Shown: positions 26,229 through 35,539, numbered from the stretch's first letter. The stretch: DNA of 64,000 nt from Neobacillus sp. PS3-34 (GCF_030915465.1 NZ_CP133267.1:3006501-3070500), one strand, 5' to 3'. The notes: a model not told the origin generated them from the sequence alone. Program-made: numbers and translations.

Positions 26229-26594
26229 ATGCCGCGTATGCAGGATAAAACGTTTAATTGTGAAAAGGAATTGACCCTTTCAGTCATTGGCGGGAAGTGG
26301 AAGATGCTTATTTTGTGGCATCTTGGAAAAGAAGGGACAAAACGGTTCGGTGAATTGAAGGCACTCATGCCTGGTATTACTCAAAGAATGCTCGTAAACC
26401 AGCTCCGGGAACTTGAAGAGGACTTAATTGTTGAACGAAAGGTTTATCCCGTAGTTCCCCCAAAGGTCGAATACTCACTTACTGAACAAGGAAGAAGCCT
26501 AATGCCAATTTTGGATTCAATGTACCAATGGGGTAAAAACTACATGGAAACATCTTTGAAATCGCCCATGGAAAAATCCGAGTCAGTTAAGTAA
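26229..26594 (+). CDS. hxlR: HxlR-family transcriptional activator of hxlAB
   Basis: A 121-residue winged-helix protein with the DUF24/HxlR signature: [20 protein letters not shown] (about 10-29, with the conserved Cys at 11), the recognition helix [24 protein letters not shown] stretch, and [16 protein letters not shown]. HxlR family members sense thiol-reactive compounds; the Cys corresponds to the formaldehyde-sensing Cys of B. subtilis HxlR. Start ATG 26229 with GAGGTGATC. It is divergent from hxlA with a 202-bp gap carrying direct repeats, and ends in a strong terminator. Confidence 0.93.
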   Translation: MPRMQDKTFNCEKELTLSVIGGKWKMLILWHLGKEGTKRFGELKALMPGITQRMLVNQLRELEEDLIVERKVYPVVPPKVEYSLTEQGRSLMPILDSMYQWGKNYMETSLKSPMEKSESVK

Positions 26595-26621
26595 CCAATA
26601 AAATTTCTATATAAATTATGG

Positions 26622-26656
26622 AACAGCCTTTCCTCATAGGAAGGCTGTTTTTTATA
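26622..26656 (+). terminator. Terminator of hxlR
   Basis: AACAGCCTTTCC and GGAAGGCTGTT with a TTTTT tail. Confidence 0.9.
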
Positions 26657-26737
26657 TGAAAGAAATGGGTAATATAAATTTAACTATTCGTGGTGGAAGC
26701 ATTTCGAAAATATTACATATATAAAGGGGATTTCCAT

Positions 26738-27559
26738 ATGAAACTGACTCCGGAGCAGCGCATCGAACTGCATGGCTTCAATAATTTAACCAAATCATTG
26801 AGCTTTAATATGTATGATATTTGCTATACGAGAACGAAAGAGGAACGCGAGGCTTATCTTGAATATATTGATGAACAGTACAATGCCGACCGGTTAACGA
26901 AAATTTTAAAACATGTTACCGAAATCATTGGGGCCCATGTTCTGAATGTAGCCAAACAGGATTATGTTCCCCAGGGTGCAAGTGTGACGATCCTGGTTTC
27001 GGAAGGACCTGTGGTAGAGGTTCCTAATGAGGTATATGATGCATCACCGGGACCGCTCCCTGATTCAGTGGTCATGCAACTGGATAAGAGCCATATCACC
27101 GTCCATACTTACCCTGAATATCACCCAGACGAAGGGATCAGCACGTTCAGGGCAGACATTGATGTCTCTACCTGCGGTGAAATCTCTCCGCTTAAAGCGC
27201 TCAATTATCTCATTCGGTCATTTGATACCGACATTATGTCGATCGATTATAAGGTTCGCGGCTTCACCCGTGACAAATACGGCCGTAAATTATTTATTGA
27301 CCATGATATCAGTTCCATCCAGAATTATATTCCGGATGATGTAAAAAGCTTATTCGATATGATCGATGTGAACGTTTATCAGGAAAATATCTTTCATACT
27401 AAATGTAAGCTCAAAGAGTTCGATATAAACAATTATCTCTTTGGCTATACAAAAGACAAATTGGACCCGGAAGAACTCGAGGAAATCACTGAAAGACTAT
27501 TGATGGAAATGGATGAGATTTTTTACGGGAAAAATATCCGTCCTGGATCGTTAAAGTGA
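26738..27559 (+). CDS. speD: S-adenosylmethionine decarboxylase proenzyme, long (E. coli SpeD) type
   Basis: A 273-residue pyruvoyl enzyme that decarboxylates SAM to provide the aminopropyl donor for spermidine synthesis. The self-cleavage site is visible in [17 protein letters not shown] (about 114-130), where the Ser after Lys becomes the pyruvoyl group. The conserved [20 protein letters not shown] follows. Length and sequence fit the class 1A (E. coli) type rather than the short B. subtilis SpeH type of about 126 residues, a notable choice for a Bacillaceae member. Start ATG 26738 with AAGGGGA. Single gene between terminators. No speE is adjacent. Confidence 0.95.
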   Translation: MKLTPEQRIELHGFNNLTKSLSFNMYDICYTRTKEEREAYLEYIDEQYNADRLTKILKHVTEIIGAHVLNVAKQDYVPQGASVTILVSEGPVVEVPNEVYDASPGPLPDSVVMQLDKSHITVHTYPEYHPDEGISTFRADIDVSTCGEISPLKALNYLIRSFDTDIMSIDYKVRGFTRDKYGRKLFIDHDISSIQNYIPDDVKSLFDMIDVNVYQENIFHTKCKLKEFDINNYLFGYTKDKLDPEELEEITERLLMEMDEIFYGKNIRPGSLK

Positions 27560-27591
27560 AACCAGTCCCCGTTAATGCAGGAAAATAAATT

Positions 27592-27609
27592 TAATCAAAC
27601 GTTTGATTA
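27592..27609. promoter_or_regulatory. Perfect 18-bp palindrome, unassigned
   Basis: TAATCAAACGTTTGATTA lies between speD and its terminator. It has dyad symmetry like a repressor site, but no promoter sits beside it. Confidence 0.4.
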
Positions 27610-27622
27610 ATAATCATAACCT

Positions 27623-27652
27623 CAAAAGGCCGTTCAGCTGAACGGCCTTTTG
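27623..27652. terminator. Bidirectional terminator
   Basis: CAAAAGGCCGTTCAG and CTGAACGGCCTTTTG, a perfect stem between convergent speD and the FAD oxidoreductase. Confidence 0.9.
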
Positions 27653-27660
27653 AATTCTTT

Positions 27661-28863
27661 TCACCTATCCAGTTTAACCAGCTCGGCATCCTTGTTAGGG
27701 CGCTGCAAAATTAAATCCCTTAGTATATGGGAACCAAGCATGCTGTATACTGTCCCGTTCCCTCCATAGCCTAGCAGATAAAAAATACGTCCTTTATCAG
27801 GTTGCTTTCCAATGTAGGGGAGATTATCAAGAGATTCTCCAAAACTGGCTCCCCATGAATAGGCGACCTCTACAGTCTGCATTGGAAAGAGCTTTTCAAT
27901 CTCCTGTTTGAGCCGGGTGGCACGGTTATCAATCCAAGATTCGTTTTGAGGGGCTTCTGGTTCATCCTCATCCAATCCGCCGGCAATAATTCGACCATCC
28001 GTTGTAGTACGGAGATACAAGTAAGGCCGTTTAGTTTCCCAAATTAACATTTTATCTTCCCATTGTGATAAATCTTCTATCGGCTCAGTCGCAATTGCAT
28101 ATGAACGGTTAATATCTGCGCCGATTCTGTCGCCAATCGGAGGTGTCTCATAGCCGGTGGCATATATTACATTCGAAGCGGAGAAGGTACCAATGGATGT
28201 ATCAACTGTGACCTTATCTTTAGTTTCCTGTACATTTCTTACTTCAACCTGCTCAAACAAATGCACATCTTTATTTTTTAAATAACTGAAAATGTTGTTT
28301 ACGAAAAGATACGGATTCACTTCTGCATCACCATAAGTGATCAGTGCAGCCGGTTTTGAAAAAGGAAGATGGCTTTCCAGTTCTTCTTTCGTCCAGTATT
28401 CCACCGGAAAATTATTCTTTATAAGTGCGTCATATTCCTTCATCAGCTTCTTAACATCTTCTTCTGTACTTGCAAAACAAATACTTTTTCTGCGGATTAA
28501 CTCACTTGACTCGGGTAATGTCTTTGATACTTCTTCTAGCTGTTCGACTGCCTGTTGGCATAAATGGTAAAAGCGAACAGCATTTTCTTCCCCAATTTGC
28601 TCGATTAGTTCATGGAGCATGATGTCATTTGAAAATTGAAGCAGCCCGGTATTTGCCGAAGAGCTCCCCGAGGCAGCCGTTTGTTTATCGACGATCGCAA
28701 TTTTTAATCCTTCTTGTGAAAGAGTATAGGCACTCAATGCACCCGACATCCCTGCCCCGACAATGACGACGTCATAATGTGCAGCAATCGGCGGATTTTT
28801 ATGATTACTTTGCCTGTTTTTTAACGTGGTTGGCCAGTATAATTCACCGTTATGCAAATCCAT
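27661..28863 (-). CDS. FAD-dependent oxidoreductase, DAO (glycine/D-amino-acid oxidase) family
   Basis: A 400-residue flavoprotein. The Rossmann FAD motif VVIVGAGMSGALSAYTL lies at about 31-47, with the terminal Glu/Asp in IAIVDKQ. The C-terminal FAD contact YLLGYGGNGTVYSMLGSH (about 367-384) is typical of DAO enzymes such as glycine or sarcosine oxidases. The N-terminal extension GELYWPTTLKNRQ is common in Bacillus members of the GlpO/DadA-like DAO group. Start ATG 28863 with GGGGGACAG. It stands alone; no amino-acid partner enzyme is adjacent. Substrate unknown. Confidence 0.9.
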   Translation of the reverse strand: MDLHNGELYWPTTLKNRQSNHKNPPIAAHYDVVIVGAGMSGALSAYTLSQEGLKIAIVDKQTAASGSSSANTGLLQFSNDIMLHELIEQIGEENAVRFYHLCQQAVEQLEEVSKTLPESSELIRRKSICFASTEEDVKKLMKEYDALIKNNFPVEYWTKEELESHLPFSKPAALITYGDAEVNPYLFVNNIFSYLKNKDVHLFEQVEVRNVQETKDKVTVDTSIGTFSASNVIYATGYETPPIGDRIGADINRSYAIATEPIEDLSQWEDKMLIWETKRPYLYLRTTTDGRIIAGGLDEDEPEAPQNESWIDNRATRLKQEIEKLFPMQTVEVAYSWGASFGESLDNLPYIGKQPDKGRIFYLLGYGGNGTVYSMLGSHILRDLILQRPNKDAELVKLDR

Positions 28864-29028
28864 TGAACTGTCCCCCAGTACTAGCTTGCTTGTGTTGTTG
28901 CTACTAGTTTACCCTAGGACCTTAGTCTGAAAACGCAATAAGAAGTGATAGAATTTTCACTCTTTCCCAAACAGGAAGTGACAACTTGTCTCTTTCGCCT
29001 TAATATGGAAATAAGGAGAAAGGGGTAG

Positions 29029-29307
29029 ATGGCTGTGCAGGTAAAGGTGTTTGCCAATCTCCGCCAAATCTGCGGCGGGGTAAAAGTAGAGGTTTTACCA
29101 GAAGGGGATAGAGTTATTGATGTGCTGGATAAAATGGTAGAGATGTTTCCTGACTTGCAGGCAGAGATATTTACGGCTGAAAAAGAGCTGCTTCCATTTG
29201 TTCATGTGTATGTAAACGGAAGAAACATCGTCCATGAGGAAGGGCTTTTAACCAGGGTCAAGGAAACGGACCAATTTGCTCTATTTCCGCCAGTCGCAGG
29301 TGGTTGA
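29029..29307 (+). CDS. MoaD/ubiquitin-like sulfur-carrier protein
   Basis: A 92-residue beta-grasp protein ending in Gly-Gly (FPPVAGG), the hallmark of MoaD/ThiS-type carriers that are adenylated and thiocarboxylated at the C-terminus. The N-terminal VKVFANLRQICGG and the FVHVYVNGRNIVHEEGL segment fit MoaD. MoaD proteins supply sulfur for the dithiolene of molybdopterin, the cofactor used by tungsten enzymes as well. It lies beside an aldehyde:ferredoxin oxidoreductase and a MoeB/ThiF adenylyltransferase, the enzyme that would activate it. Start ATG 29029 with AGAAAGGGG. The next small gene starts within two bases of its stop, so the two are translationally coupled. Confidence 0.9.
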   Translation: MAVQVKVFANLRQICGGVKVEVLPEGDRVIDVLDKMVEMFPDLQAEIFTAEKELLPFVHVYVNGRNIVHEEGLLTRVKETDQFALFPPVAGG

Positions 29308-29308
29308 G

Positions 29309-29581
29309 TTGCCGAGCCGCGACCTTGAATTCCGCGGAATAAACCGAACACATCTGGGAATGTACTTTGAAGAACTCGGTGGGATCCAAATAACCGATTC
29401 CTTCCCGTACATATATAAGGCCGAGAGCTGGAGTGGGCGGATAGTAAGCGAAGAGGAAATCGCCTTCACAAAAATATTCAGAGTGAATGCCGTTCAAATC
29501 CGTTTTGAGGCGGAGGATGAAAACCTGCTTGAGGAATTGATTAAAAACTATCGCTATAAAACGACAAGGATAGGTGGATAA
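29309..29581 (+). CDS. Uncharacterised small protein of the AOR module
   Basis: About 90 residues. The start is either TTG 29309, with AGGTGG five bases upstream, or GTG 29300, which overlaps the MoaD-like stop. There is no signal peptide or membrane helix. Visible features are an N-terminal ELPSRDLEFRGINRTHLGMY, an acidic centre, and a basic C-terminus ending TTRIGG. That terminal Gly-Gly is curious next to a MoaD-like carrier. I do not recognise the family. Tight coupling to the MoaD-like gene and the position opposite the AOR suggest a part in cofactor sulfuration, insertion or AOR maturation, but this is inference from context only. Confidence 0.7.
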   Translation: MPSRDLEFRGINRTHLGMYFEELGGIQITDSFPYIYKAESWSGRIVSEEEIAFTKIFRVNAVQIRFEAEDENLLEELIKNYRYKTTRIGG

Positions 29582-29615
29582 AAAAGGCTTCTGCACAAAT
29601 TGCAGAAGCCTTTTC
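29581..29615. terminator. Bidirectional terminator
   Basis: AAAAAGGCTTCTGCA and TGCAGAAGCCTTTTC form a perfect stem between the convergent small gene and the AOR gene. Confidence 0.9.
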
Positions 29616-29624
29616 TTTATTCAA

Positions 29625-31449
29625 TTATACGAGTTGGCCTGGATTGATGATTCCCAATTCACGAAGCTTATCTTCTGGAACAATACCATCTTTCCAGCCG
29701 CGAACCTGATAATATTCTTCAAGCATGATATCCATACGACTGACAGCTCCCGCGCTGTTTCCTGTTGCCGGCTCCTCTGTGAAGCGTTTAGGAAGGAAGT
29801 CATCCTCACGCTTATCGAATCCTGCCAGGTTGTTATAATAGCGCTCAAGGTTGTAAATACGCTCTCCAGCTTTCATAACGTCGTCGGCTGTCATTGGGAT
29901 GCCTGTCATTGTGCTGTACTGCTCTGCATAGTGCTCTGCATTTTCAGAGAAAGAAGAGAATTTGCAGATGTTCATAGAATCAGAGAAGGCAAGCATATCC
30001 TGGAATACCCGTAACAATTCGCCTTTTCCTTCGGGCTTCAGGCGATCTGTCGGTTCTGGAATACCGGCAATTTCACTGGCAACTGTATATCCGCGCAGGT
30101 GGCATGCACCGCGGTTGCTCGTCGCATAACCAAGCCCGATACCCTGGATTCCACGTGGGTCATAGGCTGGGATGGATTGGCCTTTAACAGACATCGAAAG
30201 CTCAGGTGCTCCCCAAAGGGCAGTTGCACGCGCAGGACCTTCAGCAAGAATACCGCCAAAGCCTTCGCGGAAAGCAATTTTTCTTGTCAAATCGATCATA
30301 TTATCGGCATCGCCCCAAATGAGCTTTTCATCAATCAGGCCTTTTCATAGGCTTCCATTGTGACCGAGAAAGCATGGCCAAGCTCAATTGTATCAAGACC
30401 GTATTCATTACAGCGGTCAATCATATAAGAAATCGCTTCTGCATCGCTTAATAGGCAGTTTGATCCTAGGGACCATGCGGATTCAAACTCAATGCTTTCC
30501 ACTCTTGTCTTATATTTTCCGTCTTTTACTTCAACTTCGATTTTACAGCCAACAGGGCAGGCATGGCAGGTATTATTCCTTACAAGCAAATGTTGGTTCA
30601 CATACTCCCCGCTGTGCTTCTCAGCTTCCTCCCAATGTGTTAACTGGGAGTTCTTTGTTGGAAGCGCTCCCACTTCATTGATCAGGTTGGTTAAAACGTT
30701 CGTGCCATATACGGATAATCCGCCTTTGTTTGGAGCAGTTAATCCGCCTTCAAGAATGGCCTTTACCGCTTTTTTGTTTGCTTCTTTATATTCTTCTTTC
30801 AGAGCAGGCTCTGGCATATTGCCCTTTTGCGACGCTTTGATTACGATGGCTTTTAGTTTTTTGAAGCCGGCAACCGCTGCTGTACCGCCACGGCCTGCAG
30901 CGCGGTCATGCTCATTGATAAATGAAGCAAAGCGCACTGTGTTTTCGCCAGCCTGGCCAATGGTGAGAACACTTAAATCATCCTGGCCGTACTTATCCTG
31001 CAATACTTTAATTGCTTCTCTTGTGCTTGTACCCCAAATAGCGGATGCATCGCGAATTTCCGCTTTGCCATCTTCAATGTAAAGATAAACAGGCTTGTCA
31101 CTTTTTCCGGAAAAAATGATGTTATCAATACCAGCCCATTTCAGCCTTGCAGCTGTCCATCCGCCGATGTGTGAGTCAGTCACAGTTCCTGTCAGCGGTG
31201 ATTTTGTAACGACACAAAGACGTCCGCTCATGGAAGACCGGGATCCAGTTACCGGGCCAGTCATGATACAGATAATATTTTCCTCTGAAAACGGCTCAAC
31301 CTCAGGACCATTATCAAGGACATACTTTACCCCAAGCCCGCGGCCCCGATGTATTTTCGGGCATTCTCTTCGTTTAACTCTCTGTAATCGACAGTGCCGG
31401 CTGATAGGTCTACTAAAATTTCTTTGTTCTTAAAACCGCCAAGATTCAT
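29625..31449 (-). CDS. aor: Aldehyde:ferredoxin oxidoreductase (tungsten enzyme), frame broken at 31342-31347 and 30338-30341
   Basis: About 608 residues when restored, the AOR family length. It oxidises aldehydes to acids with a tungsten-bis-pyranopterin and a [4Fe-4S] cluster, passing electrons to ferredoxin. Seen: N-terminal FKNKEILVDLSAGTVDYREL, then IGGRGLGVKY after adding one G at 31342 (as written it hits a stop). The cluster cysteines are TCHACPVGC (C-x2-C-x3-C) with the fourth in MNICKFSSF, and the pterin contacts lie around GQAGENTVRFAS and GRGG. A second lost G at 30338 breaks YEKGLIDEKLIWGDADNM. Both breaks are at GGCC. ATG 31449 has AAAGAGGTG. It is convergent with the MoaD-like pair and divergent from the MoeB/ThiF gene, so these make one functional module. 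Confidence 0.92.
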
Positions 31450-31633
31450 CTGTCCAGAACACCTCTTTCTTTTCTCATGTTTGTATTGCAAAAAAAATTT
31501 TATACATCTATTAATTATTAGCTATTTCACTAATAAATTCCTTTTTATATTTTATATTTATTCGAATTTTAGTAAAATTTTTATTATAGATTAAAAGTTT
31601 TAGTTTTGGAAGAAGCGACTTTTAGGAAGAGGG

Positions 31634-32668
31634 ATGAAAATGAAGGAACTGGAACGTTATTCGCGCCAGATACTTTTTAAGCCGATAGGAGAAGATGGAC
31701 AGAAAAAATTACTGAAAAGCCGTGCGGCAATTGTTGGTATGGGAGCCCTTGGAACCGTTATTGCGAACCACTTGGTCCGTGCCGGTGTTGGTTTTGTACG
31801 AATCATTGACCGCGATCTTGTTGAACTTTCTAATTTACAGCGCCAGTCACTTTATACTGAACAGGATGCAAATAGCCATCTGCCAAAAGTGATAGCAGCG
31901 GACAGAAGGCTGCGGGAAATCAATTCTTCCATTGAAATAAATGCTGTCATAGCGGATTTAAACCTGGATAACGCCGAGGACTTACTGCGCGATGTGAATA
32001 TCATCATCGATGGAACAGATAATTTTGCCACCCGTTATTTAATCAATGATGTGGCCGTGAAATACTCCATTCCGTGGATTTACGGGGGAGCAGTCAGTTC
32101 GAGAGGGATGTTTGCGGTTATCATTCCGGGTAAAACACCCTGCTATCGCTGCCTTTTTCCAGAGGCGCCCGCTGGGCGCGGGGAAACATGTGATACGATA
32201 GGGGTTATATCGCCGATTACAGATATTATCGGCTCGTTTGAAGCTGTTGAAGCCTTAAAAATATTAGTTGGCGCAGAACCAAATCCCAACTTGGAGCAGC
32301 TGGATATTTGGGATTATTCCTATTTGCAGATGGATATTTCACAGGGAAGAAATGCTGGCTGCCAATGCTGTGTAAAACGGGACTTTGAGTTTCTGGACAG
32401 GTCTTCGAGCCAGCAGACATCGTTTACATCATTATGCGGCCGGAATACGGTCCAAATCAGCCCGAGAAAAGGACTTGAGCTCGATTTTGAAAAGACGGCA
32501 GAACGCCTGAAGTCTAATGGAAGAGTGGAGTACAATTCCTTCCTGCTGCGCTTTTTTCCAGATGACCAAATTACCATAGTATTTTTTAAAACGGGACGGG
32601 CGCTTATCCATGGAACAAACGATATTGCTACTGCAAAATCGTATTATGCAAGATATATAGGAAGTTAA
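31634..32668 (+). CDS. MoeB/ThiF-family sulfur-carrier adenylyltransferase
   Basis: A 344-residue E1-like enzyme that activates MoaD/ThiS-type carriers by adenylating their C-terminal Gly. Seen: ERYSRQILFKPIGEDGQKKL at the N-terminus, the ATP site AIVGMGALGTVIANHLVRAG (about 32-51), the Asp/Arg patch RIIDRDLVELSNLQRQSLY, and the zinc cysteines CYRC and CQCC. A C-terminal extension of about 100 residues carries no catalytic cysteine that I can recognise as a rhodanese. The divergent AOR and nearby MoaD-like gene indicate that it works in pterin-cofactor synthesis for that enzyme. The start at 31634 follows AGGAAGAGGG; ATG 31640 is equally usable. Confidence 0.9.
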   Translation: MKMKELERYSRQILFKPIGEDGQKKLLKSRAAIVGMGALGTVIANHLVRAGVGFVRIIDRDLVELSNLQRQSLYTEQDANSHLPKVIAADRRLREINSSIEINAVIADLNLDNAEDLLRDVNIIIDGTDNFATRYLINDVAVKYSIPWIYGGAVSSRGMFAVIIPGKTPCYRCLFPEAPAGRGETCDTIGVISPITDIIGSFEAVEALKILVGAEPNPNLEQLDIWDYSYLQMDISQGRNAGCQCCVKRDFEFLDRSSSQQTSFTSLCGRNTVQISPRKGLELDFEKTAERLKSNGRVEYNSFLLRFFPDDQITIVFFKTGRALIHGTNDIATAKSYYARYIGS

Positions 32669-32865
32669 GAGGACTTTAGTGCCTTAAGAATTGATTGATG
32701 CTAATTTTTTCCAATTGATAAATTGGGAGATTGGATGGATTCATCTATTAAACATGCATATGTTTTAATATATTTGTAATATATTTGATATATTCGTAAC
32801 ATCGTTGTTTTCAAATTCGTCTATAACTATGACAAAAAAATTTTACATCAAAGAGGGAATGGACA

Positions 32866-33945
32866 ATGGCAAGTTTTAATCATAACGTGTTTAGAAAGAC
32901 GATTCTCATCTTTTTTCTCATAGTTATTTTTCTGGCGGGAATGCTTGTAGTAAATCATTTTAATGCAAGGGCGACTGAAAAGGGATTGCCAGACAAACAG
33001 TCTGACCAAGAAAGTAATTTGAGCCCCATAAAACCATCAATTGGGTTTACGGATGATATAAATCAGGAAAGAAAACTGATGGCTGAGTACCGAAGAATGG
33101 TATTTAAATGGAGCTTTGATGAAGCTGAAGCAGCGAAAAAAGCAGAGGAAGCAAAAAAAGCTGAAGAAAAAGCAAAAAAGGCGGCAGAAGAAGCAAAAAA
33201 AACAGCTGCACAGCATGAGAAAAAAACAGAAACGCCTGCCGAACCAGTGAAAAAGCAAGAAACGAAACCAGCTGCGGAGCCGGCAAAAAAAGAAAATCAA
33301 ACAGCACACAAACCACCTGCACCTGCTAGCAGTAAGAATCCTAAAAGAACGGTTTATTTAACATTTGATGATGGTCCTGAAAAGTTTTCAGGCGATATTA
33401 TATCGTTGTTGGATCACTATGGCGCCAAAGCAACCTTTTTTATGCTTGAGGGTAATATGAAAAAGTATCCCAATGCGGTAAAACTGATGGTAAGCGATGG
33501 CCAAAGTGTAGGGCTGCATGGTGTGAGCCATGATAAAAAGAAGTTTTATGCCTCTGCTCAATCCGTGGTAGGCGAAATGGATGAGGACCGAATTACGCTG
33601 AACAAAATTGCCGGGATTGATACGAATTTAATAAGGACTCCCTATGGCAGCTATCCTGGAATGACTCCTGAGTATAAACAGGCAGTCCTCGAAAAAGGGT
33701 ATAGAATGTGGGATTGGAATATCGATAGCATGGATTGGTATTACAAAGATCAGAGATATGTGGATAGTGTCATAGCCCAGCTTGCCAAAAAATCAAATGA
33801 AAAGGGCCCAATAGTCATCATATTGCATGAGCGGAAGGAAACGCTACTATACCTTCCAAAACTATTAGACTACTTATCCAGTCAAAACTATGAAATGAAA
33901 CCATTGAACAGCGCCATGAAACCAGTTCAATTTAAGGGAAAATAA
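32866..33945 (+). CDS. Membrane-anchored polysaccharide deacetylase (peptidoglycan deacetylase type)
   Basis: A 359-residue protein. An N-terminal signal anchor (TILIFFLIVIFLAGMLVVNH) is followed by a Lys/Ala/Glu-rich coiled-coil or wall-spanning linker (about 84-160, with EAAKKAEEAKKAEEKAKKAA-type repeats). The NodB deacetylase domain follows. Catalytic motifs are YLTFDDGPEKF (Asp pair), the zinc site LHGVSHDKK (H-x3-H), RTPYGSYPG, WNIDSMDW and VIILHERKET. It probably removes acetyl groups from peptidoglycan N-acetylglucosamine outside the cell, giving lysozyme resistance, like PgdA and YjeA/YheN. Repeat-rich DNA in the linker can mislead gene finders on the opposite strand. Single gene with its own terminator. 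Confidence 0.92.
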   Translation: MASFNHNVFRKTILIFFLIVIFLAGMLVVNHFNARATEKGLPDKQSDQESNLSPIKPSIGFTDDINQERKLMAEYRRMVFKWSFDEAEAAKKAEEAKKAEEKAKKAAEEAKKTAAQHEKKTETPAEPVKKQETKPAAEPAKKENQTAHKPPAPASSKNPKRTVYLTFDDGPEKFSGDIISLLDHYGAKATFFMLEGNMKKYPNAVKLMVSDGQSVGLHGVSHDKKKFYASAQSVVGEMDEDRITLNKIAGIDTNLIRTPYGSYPGMTPEYKQAVLEKGYRMWDWNIDSMDWYYKDQRYVDSVIAQLAKKSNEKGPIVIILHERKETLLYLPKLLDYLSSQNYEMKPLNSAMKPVQFKGK

Positions 33946-33951
33946 AGTGTA

Positions 33952-33986
33952 TGGCACCTCGTTATGATGAGGTGCTTGTTTTTTCA
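33952..33986 (+). terminator. Rho-independent terminator
   Basis: GGCACCTC and GAGGTGC then TTGTTTTTTC after the deacetylase gene. Confidence 0.85.
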
Positions 33987-34074
33987 GCAGAAGTTACCGT
34001 ATGTAACGTTTGATTTTGCGGAAAAAGGGAACTTTTTATAAGAAGGCATCTTTAAAACTCTAGGAGGTAAGGAA

Positions 34075-34224
34075 ATGGATAGAAAGAAAATGATGATGAC
34101 AACCGTTGCTCTCGGAACTGCATTTTTACTTCGGAATAAGGATTCCCGAAATAAACTGATGGGCCAGCTTCAATCCCTTTCCTGGCGAAAGAGAAAAAGA
34201 AGTAAGGATGCAAGAAACCCCTGA
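34075..34224 (+). CDS. Very small basic protein with a short hydrophobic segment
   Basis: 49 residues from ATG 34075, with a strong TAGGAGG ten bases upstream. An N-terminal stretch MMMTTVALGTAFLLR could be a short membrane helix or amphipathic anchor. The rest is very basic (SWRKRKRSKDARNP). It resembles the small DUF3918-type proteins seen in Bacillus, but I am not sure of the family. Its stop lies inside a hairpin (AAACCCCTG/CAGGGGTTT) and a T-tailed terminator follows. It has its own ribosome-binding site and terminator, which favours a real gene. Confidence 0.65.
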   Translation: MDRKKMMMTTVALGTAFLLRNKDSRNKLMGQLQSLSWRKRKRSKDARNP

Positions 34225-34239
34225 CATTCCAGGGGTTTC

Positions 34240-34283
34240 AGACTGTAGACAAACTCATTCGAGTTACCTGCAGTCTTTTTTTA
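34240..34283 (+). terminator. Rho-independent terminator
   Basis: AGACTG...AAACTC and GAGTT...CAGTCT arms followed by TTTTTTT, after the small gene. Confidence 0.7.
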
Positions 34284-34310
34284 AAATGTAATTAAGTAAA
34301 AGTAAAAGAC

Positions 34311-34420
34311 TCGTCGATTTGCGCTGCGGGTGGACGCTTTCCGCGGGGCGGGCGGTGAGCCTCCCGGAAAGCAAGCACCTGGAGCGCAAATCACACCTTC
34401 CAAATGAATTTTTTCTAAAA
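34311..34420. repeat. Dispersed GC-rich repeat B, shortened copy
   Basis: GGACGCTTTCCGCGGGGCGG, GCGGTGAGCCTCC and CACACCTTCC match the copy at 23271. The middle GGCGC...GGGTCTC block is missing. No gene is supported in 34284-34716. Confidence 0.75.
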
Positions 34421-34519
34421 ATCAAAGGCAGCTAGAGCTATCTCGCTGCCTTTGTCGACAATTTTTTTTATATTAGCTAATAAGAAACTTTCGCAAGTGT
34501 ATAATTTCATATCACGGTT

Positions 34520-34580
34520 AGAGGGCAACTACGGCTCTGCTCTCACTTTAAGGCTCGGCAATCGCCGAGTTTTCTTTAGG
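34520..34580. repeat. Dispersed repeat A, 3' fragment
   Basis: GCAACTACGGCTCTGCTCTC, CTTTAAGGCTCGGCAATCG and CCGAGTTTTCTTTAGG match the right end of the copy at 48130-48296. CTCGGC/GCCGAG and TTTT could act as a terminator. Confidence 0.75.
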
Positions 34581-34716
34581 ACTTGGAAGGCAATTAATGC
34601 TAAAATATTTCTTAATTATAATCCCCAAACTGTTTCCGAAAGAAATTTCGGGGAAATATAATTTAGATGAAAGAAATACATACACATTTCTATGTTCTAA
34701 AAAGAGGAGTGAAGAA

Positions 34717-35538
34717 ATGAATATACAGCAGAAGATCATGAAGGATTTAAACGTAAATCCTGATATCAATCCTAAAGAAGAGGTTAGAAAGCGGATTGAT
34801 TTTTTAAAAAGTTATCTGACGTCTTCGAAAGCGAAAGGATTTGTTCTCGGCATTAGCGGCGGACAAGATTCTACGCTTGCGGGCAGGCTTACACAGCTTG
34901 CAGTTGAAGAACTGAGGAATGAAGGCAGGGAAGCACTGTTTATTGCCGTCCGTCTTCCTTATGGTGTCCAGCAGGACGAGGATGATGCCAAGCGGGCCAT
35001 GGACTTTATTAAAGCGGATCGGGAATATATTTTTAATATTAAGGAAGCTGTTGATGATGTTCAAACGGAGTTCGACCGGATGTCCGAACAGCTGCCATTG
35101 AGTGATTTCCAAAAAGGGAATGTGAAAGCAAGGATGAGAATGATTGCCCAATATGCGGTCGGCGGAATGGAAGGACTGCTTATTATCGGTACAGACCATG
35201 CTGCTGAAGCTGTTACAGGCTTTTTTACGAAATATGGAGACGGAGGAGCCGACGTACTTCCTTTGAGCGGATTGTCAAAGCGACAGGGCAGAGCATTGTT
35301 AAAGGAGCTAGGTGCAGAAGAGCGCCTGTATCTAAAAGTGCCAACGGCTGATTTACTTGATAAAAAGCCTGGCCAGGCTGACGAAACAGAACTGGGTATT
35401 TCCTATGATGAATTGGATGATTTTCTTGAAGGAAAAACAGTTTCAGAAGAAGTAGCTTCTAAAATCGAGCAGCGCTATCTGGTTACTGAACATAAGCGGA
35501 ATTTGCCTGCAACCATGTTTGACGACTGGTGGAAATAA
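34717..35538 (+). CDS. nadE: Ammonia-dependent NAD+ synthetase
   Basis: A 273-residue N-type ATP pyrophosphatase that converts nicotinate adenine dinucleotide and ammonia to NAD+, the last step of NAD synthesis. The PP-loop [15 protein letters not shown] (about 44-58) and [20 protein letters not shown] (about 158-177) are characteristic; the ending [10 protein letters not shown] is the B. subtilis-like C-terminus. Length equals the B. subtilis enzyme. I chose ATG 34717 with GAGGAG; upstream in-frame codons extend into repeat DNA and are unlikely. Essential housekeeping gene, intact, followed by a strong terminator. Confidence 0.97.
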   Translation: MNIQQKIMKDLNVNPDINPKEEVRKRIDFLKSYLTSSKAKGFVLGISGGQDSTLAGRLTQLAVEELRNEGREALFIAVRLPYGVQQDEDDAKRAMDFIKADREYIFNIKEAVDDVQTEFDRMSEQLPLSDFQKGNVKARMRMIAQYAVGGMEGLLIIGTDHAAEAVTGFFTKYGDGGADVLPLSGLSKRQGRALLKELGAEERLYLKVPTADLLDKKPGQADETELGISYDELDDFLEGKTVSEEVASKIEQRYLVTEHKRNLPATMFDDWWK

Positions 35539-35539
35539 T

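Noticed and set aside
27592..27609. FadR or other named operator at the palindrome after speD
   Set aside because: TAATCAAACGTTTGATTA does not match the FadR consensus and no promoter or target gene lies beside it.
29574..31433. Several long forward-strand frames across the AOR gene
   Set aside because: They are opposite-strand shadows of AOR, without ribosome-binding sites or domains.
33037..33322. Antisense frames rich in Phe, Cys and Leu opposite the deacetylase linker
   Set aside because: They mirror the Lys/Ala/Glu-rich linker codons of the real gene on the other strand.
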